From Streptomyces sp. YIM 98790 (GTDB taxonomy: Bacteria; Actinomycetota; Actinomycetes; Streptomycetales; Streptomycetaceae): a stretch of DNA of 54,863 bases. Both the position numbers and the translations under genes were made by a program. A model generated the notes under the pieces. It worked only from the letters and a program-made list of their open reading frames with translations. It made no database searches and was not told the DNA's origin. Below are positions 42,956-51,875 of this stretch, piece by piece. How positions within the stretch are numbered: the first letter of the stretch is position 1; each line of letters begins with the position of its first letter. Where the stretch lies: NCBI RefSeq assembly GCF_011421595.1, contig NZ_WTLH01000006.1, forward strand, positions 20,005-74,867, in the 5' to 3' direction.

Positions 42956-43909
42956 TCAGGAGGCGAGCTGGGGCAGACCGTCGGTCACGATGCGTTCGAA
43001 GACCTGCTGGTCGGCGGCGAAGACCGAGTCGGGTACCGGCCAGTGCACCACCAGCTCGGTGAAGCCGGCCGCCATCGCCCCGCCGGCCAGCTCGACAAAG
43101 GCGTCCACCGATTCCAGCGGGCGGTGCGGGGTGAAGCCGGTGAGCAGGATCTTGCCCAGTGCCGAGGGCTCCCGGCCGGCCTCCTCGCAGATCGCGGAGA
43201 GCTGGTCCACCTGGCGGGCCAGGGCGCGCTGGGCGGCGCGCGGGCCGGCCTCGGCGGCGGCCGGATCTCCGGTGGTGACCCAGGCCTGGCCGTGGCGGGC
43301 GGCCAGCCGCATGCCGCGCGGGCCGGTGGCGGCCACGGCGAACGGCAGCCGGGGCCGCTGCACGCAGCCGGGCACGTTGCGCACCTCGTGGGCCGAGTAG
43401 TAGTCGCCGGTGTAGGAGACGCCGCCGGGGCCGCCCTCGCTCAGCAGCCGGTCCAGCAGGCGGACGAATTCGGCGAAGCGGTCGGCGCGTTCGCGCGGGC
43501 TCCAGGCGTCCTGGCCGAGCGCGGTGGCGTCGAAGCCGGTGCCGCCGGAGCCGATGCCCAGGGTCACCCGGCCGTCGGAGATGTCGTCCAGGGTGATGAG
43601 CTCCTTGGCCAGGGTGACCGGGTGGCGGAAGTTGGGCGAGGTGACCAGGGTGCCCAGGCGCAGCCGGGTGGTGGCGGTGGCCGCCGCGGTCAGTGTCGGT
43701 ATGGCGCCGTACCAGGGGCCGTTGCGGAAGCTGCGCCAGGAGAGGTGGTCATAGGTGTACGCGGTGTGGAAACCGAGCTCCTCGGCCCGCTCCCAGTGCA
43801 GGCGCCCTTCCGCGGACCATCGGTGGACCGGCAGGATGACGGTCGACAGCCGCAGCGGCGTCGCGGCTGACGGCTGGGACTCCGGCGGCGGAGGCAACAC
43901 GGCAGACAT
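42956..43909 (-). CDS. LLM-class flavin-dependent oxidoreductase
   Basis: 317 residues, a TIM-barrel of the luciferase-like/F420 family: LSTVILPVHRW, ERAEELGFHTAYTYDHLSWR, LRLGTLVTSPNFRHPVTLAK, and VTLGIGSGGTGFDATALGQD. F420 or FMN may be the cofactor; the sequence does not settle this. The ATG at 43909 gives the family start. It is divergent from the HAD gene, with 122 bp between. The substrate is unknown. Confidence 0.9.
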   Translation of the reverse strand: MSAVLPPPPESQPSAATPLRLSTVILPVHRWSAEGRLHWERAEELGFHTAYTYDHLSWRSFRNGPWYGAIPTLTAAATATTRLRLGTLVTSPNFRHPVTLAKELITLDDISDGRVTLGIGSGGTGFDATALGQDAWSPRERADRFAEFVRLLDRLLSEGGPGGVSYTGDYYSAHEVRNVPGCVQRPRLPFAVAATGPRGMRLAARHGQAWVTTGDPAAAEAGPRAAQRALARQVDQLSAICEEAGREPSALGKILLTGFTPHRPLESVDAFVELAGGAMAAGFTELVVHWPVPDSVFAADQQVFERIVTDGLPQLAS

Positions 43910-44031
43910 ACCACCGCAGCGTAGGCCCTGCGGGCAGGCCGGCGGGTCACGTCTTCCCAACGAACCATGTGCCCCACGCGGCTCATTCGCGCGGAAGTCT
44001 GCACATGTGTGCTGGCATATGCGCCAAGATT

Positions 44032-45030
44032 ATGGCTGTGACTCTCACCTATTCCGGCACCTGCCCCGAAGCCTGTCCCGGCACCGACTCCCCCGTCCCC
44101 TCCGCCTCCTCCGCCTCCGCTGCCTCTCCTTCCGCTGCTCCCTCCGCCTCCTCCCCGCCCCGCGCCACGTCCGCTCGCCACCCCGAGGGCGGCTCCACCC
44201 CGAGTCCCCGGCCCCGGCTGATCGCCACCGATCTTGACGGAACGTTGCTGCGGCACGACAAGACCGTGTCGCGGCGCACCATCAGCGCCTTACTCGCCGC
44301 CGCCCGGGCCGGCATCGGGTTCCTGATGGTGACCGGCAGGCCGGCCCGCTGGATGACCGTGGTCGGTGACCTGATCCGCCAGCTCCCCGGCAGCCCCGTC
44401 GCCATCTGCGCCAACGGTGCGGCCGTGGTCGACCTGCGGCACGGGCGGCACCGGCTGGTCGACGTCCACCCGCTGGACCGCAGGGACGCCCTGGCCACGG
44501 TGCATGCGCTGCGCGCCGCCGCTCCCGGGGTGACCTTCGCCGTGGAGAGCACCCGCGGCATCCACTACGACCCCGACTACCCGCCCTTCTTCCCCGGCGA
44601 CCCGACCGCCACCACCGGGCCCGTCGACCCCCTGCTGGCCCTCGCACCGGCGGCCGGCGCCGCCCCCGTCATCAAGCTCCTGGCCCACCACCGCGAACTC
44701 GACCCGGACGACTTCCTCGCCCTGGCCCGCCGGACGGCCGGCGGCCACGGCCAGATCACCCGCTCCAGTCCGACCGCGCTGCTGGAGGTGAGCCGCAGCG
44801 GGGTGAGCAAGGCGACCACGCTGGCCCGCTACTGCGCCCGGCTCGGCATCCGGCGGGAGGAGGTCGTCGCCTTCGGCGACATGCCCAACGACCTGGAGAT
44901 GCTGGCCTGGGCCGGCACCTCGTACGCCATGGCCAACGCCCACCCGGACGTGCTGGCCGCCACGCCCCTGCACACGGTCAGCAACCAGGAGGACGGCGTG
45001 GCCGCCGTCGTGGAGACCCTGCTGCCCTGA
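44032..45030 (+). CDS. HAD-superfamily Cof-type phosphatase (paralogue)
   Basis: 332 residues. The first ~60 are a Ser/Ala/Pro-rich low-complexity segment, absent from the paralogue at 34863. Then [29 protein letters not shown], and [20 protein letters not shown] mark a Cof-type HAD phosphatase. The start may be the ATG at 44032 or the GTG at 44038. The shared GDMPNDL...AWA...A.ANAH pattern with the serS-linked gene shows close relationship. The substrate is unknown. A hairpin follows. Confidence 0.9.
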   Translation: MAVTLTYSGTCPEACPGTDSPVPSASSASAASPSAAPSASSPPRATSARHPEGGSTPSPRPRLIATDLDGTLLRHDKTVSRRTISALLAAARAGIGFLMVTGRPARWMTVVGDLIRQLPGSPVAICANGAAVVDLRHGRHRLVDVHPLDRRDALATVHALRAAAPGVTFAVESTRGIHYDPDYPPFFPGDPTATTGPVDPLLALAPAAGAAPVIKLLAHHRELDPDDFLALARRTAGGHGQITRSSPTALLEVSRSGVSKATTLARYCARLGIRREEVVAFGDMPNDLEMLAWAGTSYAMANAHPDVLAATPLHTVSNQEDGVAAVVETLLP

Positions 45031-45047
45031 CCGCTCGCTCCGGCACC

Positions 45048-45077
45048 GTCCCCGCGCCCGCGCCCCGGCGCGGGGAC
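45048..45077. terminator. Hairpin between convergent genes
   Basis: Eleven-bp perfect arms GTCCCCGCGCC / GGCGCGGGGAC with an 8-nt loop, between the HAD gene and the membrane protein gene. Confidence 0.65.
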
Positions 45078-45138
45078 ACCCCCTCCGCCGGAGAACCGGA
45101 GCGCCGGACGGCAGGGGCCGCCCGGCACCGCAGCGCGG

Positions 45139-46002
45139 CTAGCGTTCGGCGTGGTTGTCGTCGGATTCGGCGTGGCTGCTGTAGCCGGGGCTGCTGTAGC
45201 GCGGGTGGGGAAAACCCGCCGCCGACCGGTCGCCGACGCGGCCCTCCGGCGCCTCGCGGCCCTCGGAAGGGCTGGTGAAACTGGGGCTGGTGAAACTCAG
45301 CCGCGGGGTACGGCTCTCCCGCGGCGGCGCTGCCGCCCGGCCCTCGCGGCCCGCCCAGGCGGCCGCCGCGTTCCGCAGGAACGGGTTCATGCCGCGCTCC
45401 AGCAGCGCCCGGCGCCATTCGGCGCGGGCCCGTTCGAGCTCCGCCGCGGCCCGCGAGGCGGCGTCCGCCGCCCGGCCGGCCGGCTCGGCGGTGGCGCCGT
45501 TGCGCAGCGCCGTGCCGAACAGGATCACCGCTGCCGCCAGCACGCCCACACCGGTCAGCACCGCGAACACCCAGCCCGTGGTGCGCATGCCCGCGGCCAC
45601 CGACGGCTCCGGGCCGGCCAGCCGCAGGGCATAGCCGGACACCAGGAACACCACGGCGGCGACCCCGGACAGCACCGGGACCAGCACCGCGACCAGGGCG
45701 GCCAGCCCCGATCCGGCACCGCCTCCGTCCGCCTGCCCGGAGGAACGCCGGGAAGATTCCGTGTTCCGCTCCGTCAGCCGGCCGAATTGCTCACGCAGTC
45801 GCACAAAACGCCGGTACTCCGCGTCGGCGGCGGGTGCGATCAGCGGTATCGCGTCCAGCGCCATGCTCCGCAGCCGTTCCGCGTCAAAGGAGTCCCCGTA
45901 CCCGGGGAATTGCGGATTGCTCCGGGCTCTGCGCAGCGCCTCGTCGAGGATCCGCTCGAACTCGGGCTGATCCTCCGGCAGCAGATATGTCGCGCTGTCC
46001 AT
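45139..46002 (-). CDS. Membrane protein with two central helices
   Basis: 287 residues. The N-terminal cytoplasmic part (1-100) has EDQPEFERILDEALRRARSN and LIAPAADAEYRRFVRLREQF; two helices follow (AALVAVLVPVLSGVAAVVFL, about 103-125; VFAVLTGVGVLAAAVILFGT, about 143-162). A charged helical stretch and a Ser/Pro/Tyr-rich tail with the repeat LSFTSPSFTSPSE follow. No known family function is recognised. The start at 46002 fits the first structured residues and has GGGGA about 8 nt upstream. Confidence 0.72.
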   Translation of the reverse strand: MDSATYLLPEDQPEFERILDEALRRARSNPQFPGYGDSFDAERLRSMALDAIPLIAPAADAEYRRFVRLREQFGRLTERNTESSRRSSGQADGGGAGSGLAALVAVLVPVLSGVAAVVFLVSGYALRLAGPEPSVAAGMRTTGWVFAVLTGVGVLAAAVILFGTALRNGATAEPAGRAADAASRAAAELERARAEWRRALLERGMNPFLRNAAAAWAGREGRAAAPPRESRTPRLSFTSPSFTSPSEGREAPEGRVGDRSAAGFPHPRYSSPGYSSHAESDDNHAER

Positions 46003-46207
46003 GTGCACGTCCCCATTGCTCCGCAGTGCCGAACGTGCCGATCGGACCGTGGAGGGAACTTGGGCCGGTCGGGCGCGGCGGGCTGGTGGGCAGGAATCCG
46101 ATCGTAGAGCGCTCCCGGCACCCTGTGCAGAGTCGTGCCGGAATATGTCCATACCCCGTGGAGCGCGCCGATCACCGGATTGCCGCGGGTCAGAACGCCG
46201 GCCGGGG

Positions 46208-47164
46208 TCAGTTCGCCGCGGCCGGTGCCGCTCCGGCCGCCCCCTCCTTCAGCGGCAGCCGCGCAACCAGCAGCGCGCCCGCCATGGTGACACCGCCGTC
46301 CATGGCGACGGCGAGATCGTCCGCATAGACATAGGGCCCGGTGATGTGGGGCGCGCCGTCCGCACCGGTCGCGCCGTTGCCCTCGGCCTCGGCTCCGTCC
46401 CCGGTCAGATAGGGGATGGGGCTGTGCCCGTGCACCACCCGTTCGCCGCCGAAGGCCGCCAGCAGTTCCCGCGCGGCCATCGCCCCGCCCTCGTCCCGGA
46501 AGGCGAAACGCTTGGTGAACTTCCGGAAGAGATCCCAGGTTTCGTCGGGATCGTGACGCTGCAATGCCTGTTTGATGGCGTCATTGACGTCCTCGACGGT
46601 GCCGCCGTACTCCAGATAGGCGGTGGTGTCGGAGTGCACCAGCAGATGGCCGTCGGTCACCGCCATGGCGTCCAGCCGGGACATCCACTGCAGGTGGTGG
46701 TCCTCCAGTCGTTCCATATCGCTGGGCTGGCCGCCATTGAGCATCCAGGCGGCATGGAACGTGGCGGTGCCCGCGCCGGAGTCCACCGGGGTGTCGCCGA
46801 AACGCTGGGCCCCGAGCAGCAGCAGTTCATGATTGCCGAGCAGCGCCTTGCAGTAGCCCCCGGATGCGGCGGCCTCGGCGGACAGATTCATCACCAGATC
46901 GATCACACCGATGCCGTCCGGACCGCGGTCGGCGAAATCGCCGAGAAACCACAGGCGGGCATTGCCGCCGGCCCAGTGGTCCTCCTCGTCGGTCAGCCCC
47001 GCGGCGCGCAGTGCCTCCCGGAGCTCCTCCAGATAGCCGTGCACATCGCCGACGACGTAGAGGGGGCCGGTACCGTCGTGCTCGTTGCTGCCCGGTTCCG
47101 GTTCCTCCCCGTCCTCCGCGCCTGGCCGCAGCAGGTCGGTTCCGTCACCAGCCCCCTGAGTCAT
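46208..47164 (-). CDS. PPP-type metallophosphoesterase
   Basis: 318 residues. The signature motifs of the calcineurin-like PPP family are intact: GDVHG (about 39-43), GDFADRG, GNHELLL and HGHSPIPYL. Bacterial members act as Ser/Thr phosphatases or as nucleotide (e.g. Ap4A-like) hydrolases; I cannot decide which. The ATG at 47164 has GGAGGGG 3-5 nt upstream, better than the in-frame GTG at 47194. The C-terminal tail is Ala-rich. It stands alone between two minus-strand genes. Confidence 0.92.
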   Translation of the reverse strand: MTQGAGDGTDLLRPGAEDGEEPEPGSNEHDGTGPLYVVGDVHGYLEELREALRAAGLTDEEDHWAGGNARLWFLGDFADRGPDGIGVIDLVMNLSAEAAASGGYCKALLGNHELLLLGAQRFGDTPVDSGAGTATFHAAWMLNGGQPSDMERLEDHHLQWMSRLDAMAVTDGHLLVHSDTTAYLEYGGTVEDVNDAIKQALQRHDPDETWDLFRKFTKRFAFRDEGGAMAARELLAAFGGERVVHGHSPIPYLTGDGAEAEGNGATGADGAPHITGPYVYADDLAVAMDGGVTMAGALLVARLPLKEGAAGAAPAAAN

Positions 47165-47359
47165 CGACCCCTCCACCAGTACACGCCGCCTCACCCCGGG
47201 AGTCTTCTGGTCCGGACCGCCCCGGGTCCAGCGCCCATCATAGAAATCCCGGTGCCCGGGCGTGCGGCACCCGGGACGGCCGTGCGCCGTCCGGGCGGTG
47301 TCCCGGGGCCGGCGGCTGGCCCGAGCCTGGCCATTGTGCCGGAAACCACCCTGTGGAAA

Positions 47360-48517
47360 CTACTGGTCGGCCACCTGCGGCCGGCGTGGCGGATTGACTG
47401 TGACACTGCGTGAACGCCGCTGGGACGAGGCGCGGACGATCAGTTCGGTGGGCATCACCCGGCCGCCCTCGGCCGCGGTGGTGACGGCGGTGGCGGACAG
47501 CAGCGCGGACTTCGACTCGGGACTGCCCTCGATGGCGTCGATGAGCAGCTGGATCACCGTGGTGCCGATCCGGCCGGGCTTGAGCGACAGAGTGGTGATG
47601 GGCGGCTCGGTGGTGGCGTAGACGGTGGATTCGCTGCAGCAGATCAGCAGCAGGTCCTCCGGCACGCGGAGCCCGTAGCGGCGGGCTGCGGCGAGCAGAT
47701 CGGTGCCGTTGGGGTCGTAGAGGCCGTAGACGGCGTCCGGCCGGTCGGGGCGGGCGAGCAGGCGGTCGGCGGCGACCGCGCCGGCGCACGGGTCGTGCGC
47801 GGGGTAGGCCTCGTATACCGGGTCCTGGCTCTTGCGGGCGCACCAGGAGAGGTAGGCCGCGGTGGACAGCCGGGTGTAGGTGTCGGTGCCGGTGCCGGTG
47901 AGCAGGCCGATGCGGCGGGCGCCGGAGGCGGCGAAGTGGTCCAGCAGGTGGGTGACGGCGGCCTCGTGGTCGTTGTCCACCCAGGCGGTGACCGGGAGAT
48001 CGCCGGCCGGGCGGCCGTCGGAGACCACCGGAATGCCCTGCCGGACCAGCTCGCTGACCACCGGGTCCTGGTCGGAGGGGTCGACCACCACGGTGCCGTC
48101 CAGCGCGACATTGGACCAGACGTCGTGCTGGGAGGTGGCGGGCAGGATGACCAGGGCGTATCCACGGGCCAGGGCGGCGGAGGTGGCGGCCCTGGCCATC
48201 TCGGCGAAGTAGGCGAACTCGGTGAAGGTAAACGGTTCCTCACCGTAGGTCGTCACGGTGAGGCCGATGAGCCCGGACTTGCCGGTGCGCAGCGCGCGGG
48301 CGGCGGCCGAGGGGCGGTATCCCAGCCGGTCCGCGACCGAGCGGACATGGCGGCGGGTGGTGTCGGGCAGCCGGCCCTTGCCGTTGAGGGCGTCGGAGAC
48401 GGTGGTGATCGAGACACCGGCGGCCGCGGCGACGTCCCGGATGCCGGCCCGCCCTCCAGGTCTGCGGCTGCCCTGTTCTCTGTCCGACCGGCGCACCTGA
48501 TGCTTCGCTGCTGTCAT
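47360..48517 (-). CDS. LacI-family transcriptional regulator
   Basis: 385 residues. The N-terminal helix-turn-helix (GIRDVAAAAGVSITTVSDAL, then NGKGRLPDTTRRHVRSVADR) is followed by a periplasmic-binding-protein-like sensor domain (IGLTVTTYGEEPF, NDHEAAVTHLLDHFAASGAR, ETVY-like C-terminal region). The effector is probably a sugar or related metabolite, but no sugar transport gene is nearby. The ATG at 48517 was chosen as the first start close to the domain. Divergent from hisC, whose promoter region it shares. Confidence 0.92.
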   Translation of the reverse strand: MTAAKHQVRRSDREQGSRRPGGRAGIRDVAAAAGVSITTVSDALNGKGRLPDTTRRHVRSVADRLGYRPSAAARALRTGKSGLIGLTVTTYGEEPFTFTEFAYFAEMARAATSAALARGYALVILPATSQHDVWSNVALDGTVVVDPSDQDPVVSELVRQGIPVVSDGRPAGDLPVTAWVDNDHEAAVTHLLDHFAASGARRIGLLTGTGTDTYTRLSTAAYLSWCARKSQDPVYEAYPAHDPCAGAVAADRLLARPDRPDAVYGLYDPNGTDLLAAARRYGLRVPEDLLLICCSESTVYATTEPPITTLSLKPGRIGTTVIQLLIDAIEGSPESKSALLSATAVTTAAEGGRVMPTELIVRASSQRRSRSVTVNPPRRPQVADQ

Positions 48518-48820
48518 GGCGACCTGATCGTAGGTCCGGGCCGGGTGCGCACGGACTGCTTCGGCCAAGGCAGGCGAAGGATCGTTTCTGCATCGCTATG
48601 AAGATCGCAGACCGTCAATATCAAGGCCATCTTCCCTCCCCGCGAAGGAAGTTGCTGCCAATGCCCTGGTCAGACGGTGGTCGGGGGAACACTTTCAACA
48701 TGGGCGTGCTCACCCTTTCGGGTGACGCGCGCCAGGGGTTTCGCCACCCGCGCCCTTACCGGCACGTGCGCCCCGGCCAGGGGATACGCCCAGCGGCCCG
48801 TTCCTCCTAGAGTGTGCGGG
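48518..48820. promoter_or_regulatory. Shared control region between LacI-type gene and hisC
   Basis: 303 bp without a gene. A TCACCC-TTTC-GGGTGA inverted repeat (48710-48725) and an AT-richer part (48590-48640) are the only notable features. TAGAGT at 48808-48813, 7 nt before the hisC ATG with no ribosome binding site, may be the -10 box of a leaderless hisC transcript. Confidence 0.4.
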
Positions 48821-49960
48821 ATGAGCTACCAGGCAACCCCGCACTCCCAGGCCCCGGGCCCGGAGCAGTCATCCTCCCAGGACACGACCCCGGTCCTGCC
48901 GAGGCTGCGCCGGGCGCTGGACGGCATCCCCGGCTACCGCCCGGGCCGTCCCGCCGCGCCGGGCACCGTCACGTACAAGCTCTCGTCGAATGAGAATCCC
49001 TACCCGCCGCTGCCCGGGGTACTGGCCGAGGCGGTGCGGACGGCCGAATCCTTCAATCGCTACCCGGACATGTTCTGCTCCGGGCTGACCGCCGCCCTGG
49101 CCGGACACCTGGGCGTGCCGCAGAGCCACATCGCCACCGGTGTCGGCTCGGTCGGCGTGGCGCAGCAACTGCTCCAGGCCACCGCGGGGCCGGGCGACGA
49201 GGTGATCTACGCCTGGCGGTCCTTCGAGGCGTATCCCATCCTCACCCAGATCTCCGGCGCCTCCTCGGTGCAGGTCCCGCTCACCGCGGCGGAGGAGCAC
49301 GACCTGGACGCGATGGCGGCGGCGGTCACCGCGCGCACCCGGCTGATCTTCGTCTGCAACCCGAACAACCCGACCGGCAACCTGCTGCGCCGCGCCGAGC
49401 TGGAGCGGTTCCTGGACCGGGTGCCGCCCGAGGTGCTGGTGGTGCTGGACGAGGCGTACCGCGAGTTCGTGCGCGACCCGCTGGCGGCGGACGGCATCGA
49501 GCTGTACCGGGACCGGCCCAACGTGTGCGTGCTGCGCACCTTCTCCAAGGCGTACGGGCTGGCCGGGCTGCGGGTGGGCCTCGCGGTGGCGCACGAGCCG
49601 GTGGCGGAGGCGCTGCGCAAGACCGCGCTGCCGTTCGGGGTGACCCAGATCGCCCAGCAGGCGGCGATCGCCTCGCTGCGCGCCGAGCGGGAACTGCTGC
49701 ACCGGGTGGACGCCCTGGTGGCCGAGCGGCGCCGGGTGACGGACGGGCTGCGGGCGCAGGGCTGGACGGTGCCGGAGCCGCAGGGCAACTTCGTCTGGCT
49801 GCGGCTGCACGAGGCGACCGTGGAGTTCGCCGCGGCCTGTGACGCGGCCGGGGTGGTGGTCCGGCCGTTCCCGGGGGAGGGCTGCCGGATCACCGTGGGT
49901 GAGCCGGAGGCCAACGACCGGTTCCTGGCCGCGGCCGCGGAGTTCCGCAAGGCCGGCTGA
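48821..49960 (+). CDS. hisC: Histidinol-phosphate / aromatic aminotransferase family protein
   Basis: 379 residues, fold type I PLP enzyme. The PLP lysine lies in [13 protein letters not shown]; also present are [27 protein letters not shown] and DEAYREFV. It is a second-type HisC (hisC2-like), separate from the his operon, and could act on phenylpyruvate or histidinol phosphate; specificity is not visible. The first ~25 residues are a variable Ser/Gln/Pro-rich tail. It is probably leaderless. A hairpin follows at 50004-50045. Confidence 0.92.
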   Translation: MSYQATPHSQAPGPEQSSSQDTTPVLPRLRRALDGIPGYRPGRPAAPGTVTYKLSSNENPYPPLPGVLAEAVRTAESFNRYPDMFCSGLTAALAGHLGVPQSHIATGVGSVGVAQQLLQATAGPGDEVIYAWRSFEAYPILTQISGASSVQVPLTAAEEHDLDAMAAAVTARTRLIFVCNPNNPTGNLLRRAELERFLDRVPPEVLVVLDEAYREFVRDPLAADGIELYRDRPNVCVLRTFSKAYGLAGLRVGLAVAHEPVAEALRKTALPFGVTQIAQQAAIASLRAERELLHRVDALVAERRRVTDGLRAQGWTVPEPQGNFVWLRLHEATVEFAAACDAAGVVVRPFPGEGCRITVGEPEANDRFLAAAAEFRKAG

Positions 49961-50003
49961 CCATGGGGCCGAGCGGCCCCAGGAAGGGGCTGCTCGGCTC
50001 TGC

Positions 50004-50045
50004 CGGGGCATGTCCGCCCGGCCGTACGGTCCCGGACATGCCCCG
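50004..50045 (+). terminator. Hairpin after hisC
   Basis: Thirteen-bp perfect arms (50004-50016 and 50033-50045) with a 16-nt loop, about 45 bp past the stop. Confidence 0.65.
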
Positions 50046-50165
50046 ACCTGTGACCTCTCCTTCCCCCGGGCTGCCCGGGCTGCCCCGGCTGCCCGGGCGA
50101 GCGCCGGAACGCCGGCGCCGCGGACCGGTACCGGACCCCGCCGCAGCCTCCGCGGATGCGGGGGC

Positions 50166-50198
50166 TATCCTATTTGTGAATGTGAATACGTTCACAAA
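50166..50198 (+). promoter_or_regulatory. Rex-type operator and promoter of cydA
   Basis: TGTGAA-TACG-TTCACA at 50181-50196 matches the streptomycete Rex operator (TGTGAACGCGTTCACA). A second TGTGAA half-site at 50175-50180 stands directly before it, so an outer TTTGTGAA / TTCACAAA pair (50173-50198) is also formed. TATCCT at 50166-50171 is a likely -10 box. Rex releases DNA when NADH/NAD+ is high, so cydABCD would be induced at low oxygen. The mRNA leader would be about 150 nt. Confidence 0.85.
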
Positions 50199-50327
50199 CT
50201 CGGAAGATTTGTCCCCCGGCGCCCCATGCGCCCCGACAATGACTGGTGACCGCCCCAGTGGCCGCCGCGACCCCGGTCGTCATCGGGCACGCCGCCAGCC
50301 GCGGCGCACGCTGTGAAGGAGACCGCA

Positions 50328-51845
50328 GTGCAACTGATGGAACTCGCACTGGCCGACGAGACCCTCGCCCGGTGGCAGTTCGGCATCACCACCGTCTACC
50401 ACTTCCTCTTCGTCCCGCTGACGATCTCGCTGGCCGCGCTCGTCGCCGGTCTGCAGACGGCCTGGGTCCGCACCGGTAAGGAAACGTATCTGCGGGCGAC
50501 CAAGTTCTGGGGCAAGCTGTTCCTGATCAACATCGCCATGGGCGTGGTCACCGGCATCCTCCAGGAGTTCCAGTTCGGCATGAACTGGTCCGACTACTCC
50601 CGCTTCGTCGGCGACATCTTCGGTGCCCCGCTGGCCTTCGAGGCCCTGATCGCCTTCTTCTTCGAGTCCACCTTCATCGGGCTGTGGATCTTCGGCTGGG
50701 ACAAGCTGCCGCCCAAGATCCACCTGGCCACCATCTGGATGGTCTCGCTGGGCACGGTGCTCTCCGCCTACTTCATCCTGGCCGCCAACTCCTGGATGCA
50801 GCACCCGGTCGGCTACACCGTCAACGAGGAGACCGGGCGGGCCGAACTCACCGACTTCGTCCACGTCCTCACCCAGAACACCGCGGTCGCCCAGTTCGCG
50901 CACACCATCACCGCGGCCTTCCTCACCGGCGGCGCCTTCATGGTCGGCATCGCCGCCTGGCACCTGACCCGCCGCAACCACATCCCGGTGATGCGCGCCT
51001 CGCTCCGGCTCGGCCTGGTCACCATGGTCGTCGCCGGCCTGCTCACCGCGGTCAGCGGCGACCGGCTGGCCAAGATCATGTACGAGCAGCAGCCCATGAA
51101 GATGGCCGCCGCCGAAGCGCTGTGGGACACCGAGGGCCCGGCCCCGTTCTCCCTGTTCGCCATCGGTGACGTGGACGAGGGCCACAACGACGTCGCCATC
51201 GAGATCCCCGGCCTGCTCTCCTTCCTCGCCCACGACAACTTCAGCGACGAGGTGCCGGGCATCAACGACACCAACGAGGCGCTGCAGGAGCAGTTCGGCC
51301 CCGGCGACTACCGGCCCAACATCCCCGTCGCCTACTGGTCCTTCCGCTGGATGATCGGCTTCGGCATGACCTCGGCGGCACTCGGCGCGGCCGGGCTGTG
51401 GCTCACCCGCCGCCGGCTGTGGCTGGCCCCGGAGCTGCGCACCGCCGAGGACGAGCGGCCCCGGCTGGTGCTCACCCGGGGCCGTGAGCTGGGCCCGGTG
51501 CTCAGCGGCTGGTGGTGGAAGCTGGCCGTGCTCACCATGCTCTTCCCGCTGATCGCCAACGCCTGGGGCTGGATCTTCACCGAGATGGGCCGCCAGCCCT
51601 GGGTGGTGTACGGCGTGCTGCCCACCTCCGCCGGTGTCTCCCCCGGCGTCTCGCAGGGCGAGGTGATCCTCTCCATGAGCGTCTACACCCTGCTCTACGC
51701 CGCGCTGGCGGTGATCGAGGTCGGGCTGATCGTCAAGTACGTCAAGGCGGGACCGCCCGAGCTGACCGACGCCGACCGCAATCCGCCCACCCGGATCGGC
51801 GGGGACCTGCGGGACCCCGACCGGCCGATGGCCTTCTCGTACTGA
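50328..51845 (+). CDS. cydA: Cytochrome bd ubiquinol/menaquinol oxidase subunit I
   Basis: 505 residues from the GTG at 50328, preceded by AAGGAGA. Multi-helix membrane protein; His25 (RWQFGITTVYHFLFVPL) is a haem ligand, and the conserved GRQPW near residue 420, FEALIAFFFESTFIGLWIFG and NSWMQHPVG are present. With CydB it reduces oxygen to water without pumping protons and without copper. The Q-loop is of the short type. It is the first gene of the cydA-cydB-cydCD operon under the Rex-type site. Confidence 0.97.
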   Translation: MQLMELALADETLARWQFGITTVYHFLFVPLTISLAALVAGLQTAWVRTGKETYLRATKFWGKLFLINIAMGVVTGILQEFQFGMNWSDYSRFVGDIFGAPLAFEALIAFFFESTFIGLWIFGWDKLPPKIHLATIWMVSLGTVLSAYFILAANSWMQHPVGYTVNEETGRAELTDFVHVLTQNTAVAQFAHTITAAFLTGGAFMVGIAAWHLTRRNHIPVMRASLRLGLVTMVVAGLLTAVSGDRLAKIMYEQQPMKMAAAEALWDTEGPAPFSLFAIGDVDEGHNDVAIEIPGLLSFLAHDNFSDEVPGINDTNEALQEQFGPGDYRPNIPVAYWSFRWMIGFGMTSAALGAAGLWLTRRRLWLAPELRTAEDERPRLVLTRGRELGPVLSGWWWKLAVLTMLFPLIANAWGWIFTEMGRQPWVVYGVLPTSAGVSPGVSQGEVILSMSVYTLLYAALAVIEVGLIVKYVKAGPPELTDADRNPPTRIGGDLRDPDRPMAFSY

Positions 51846-51875
51846 GACCGACACCGGAACGAGGAACATCACGCG

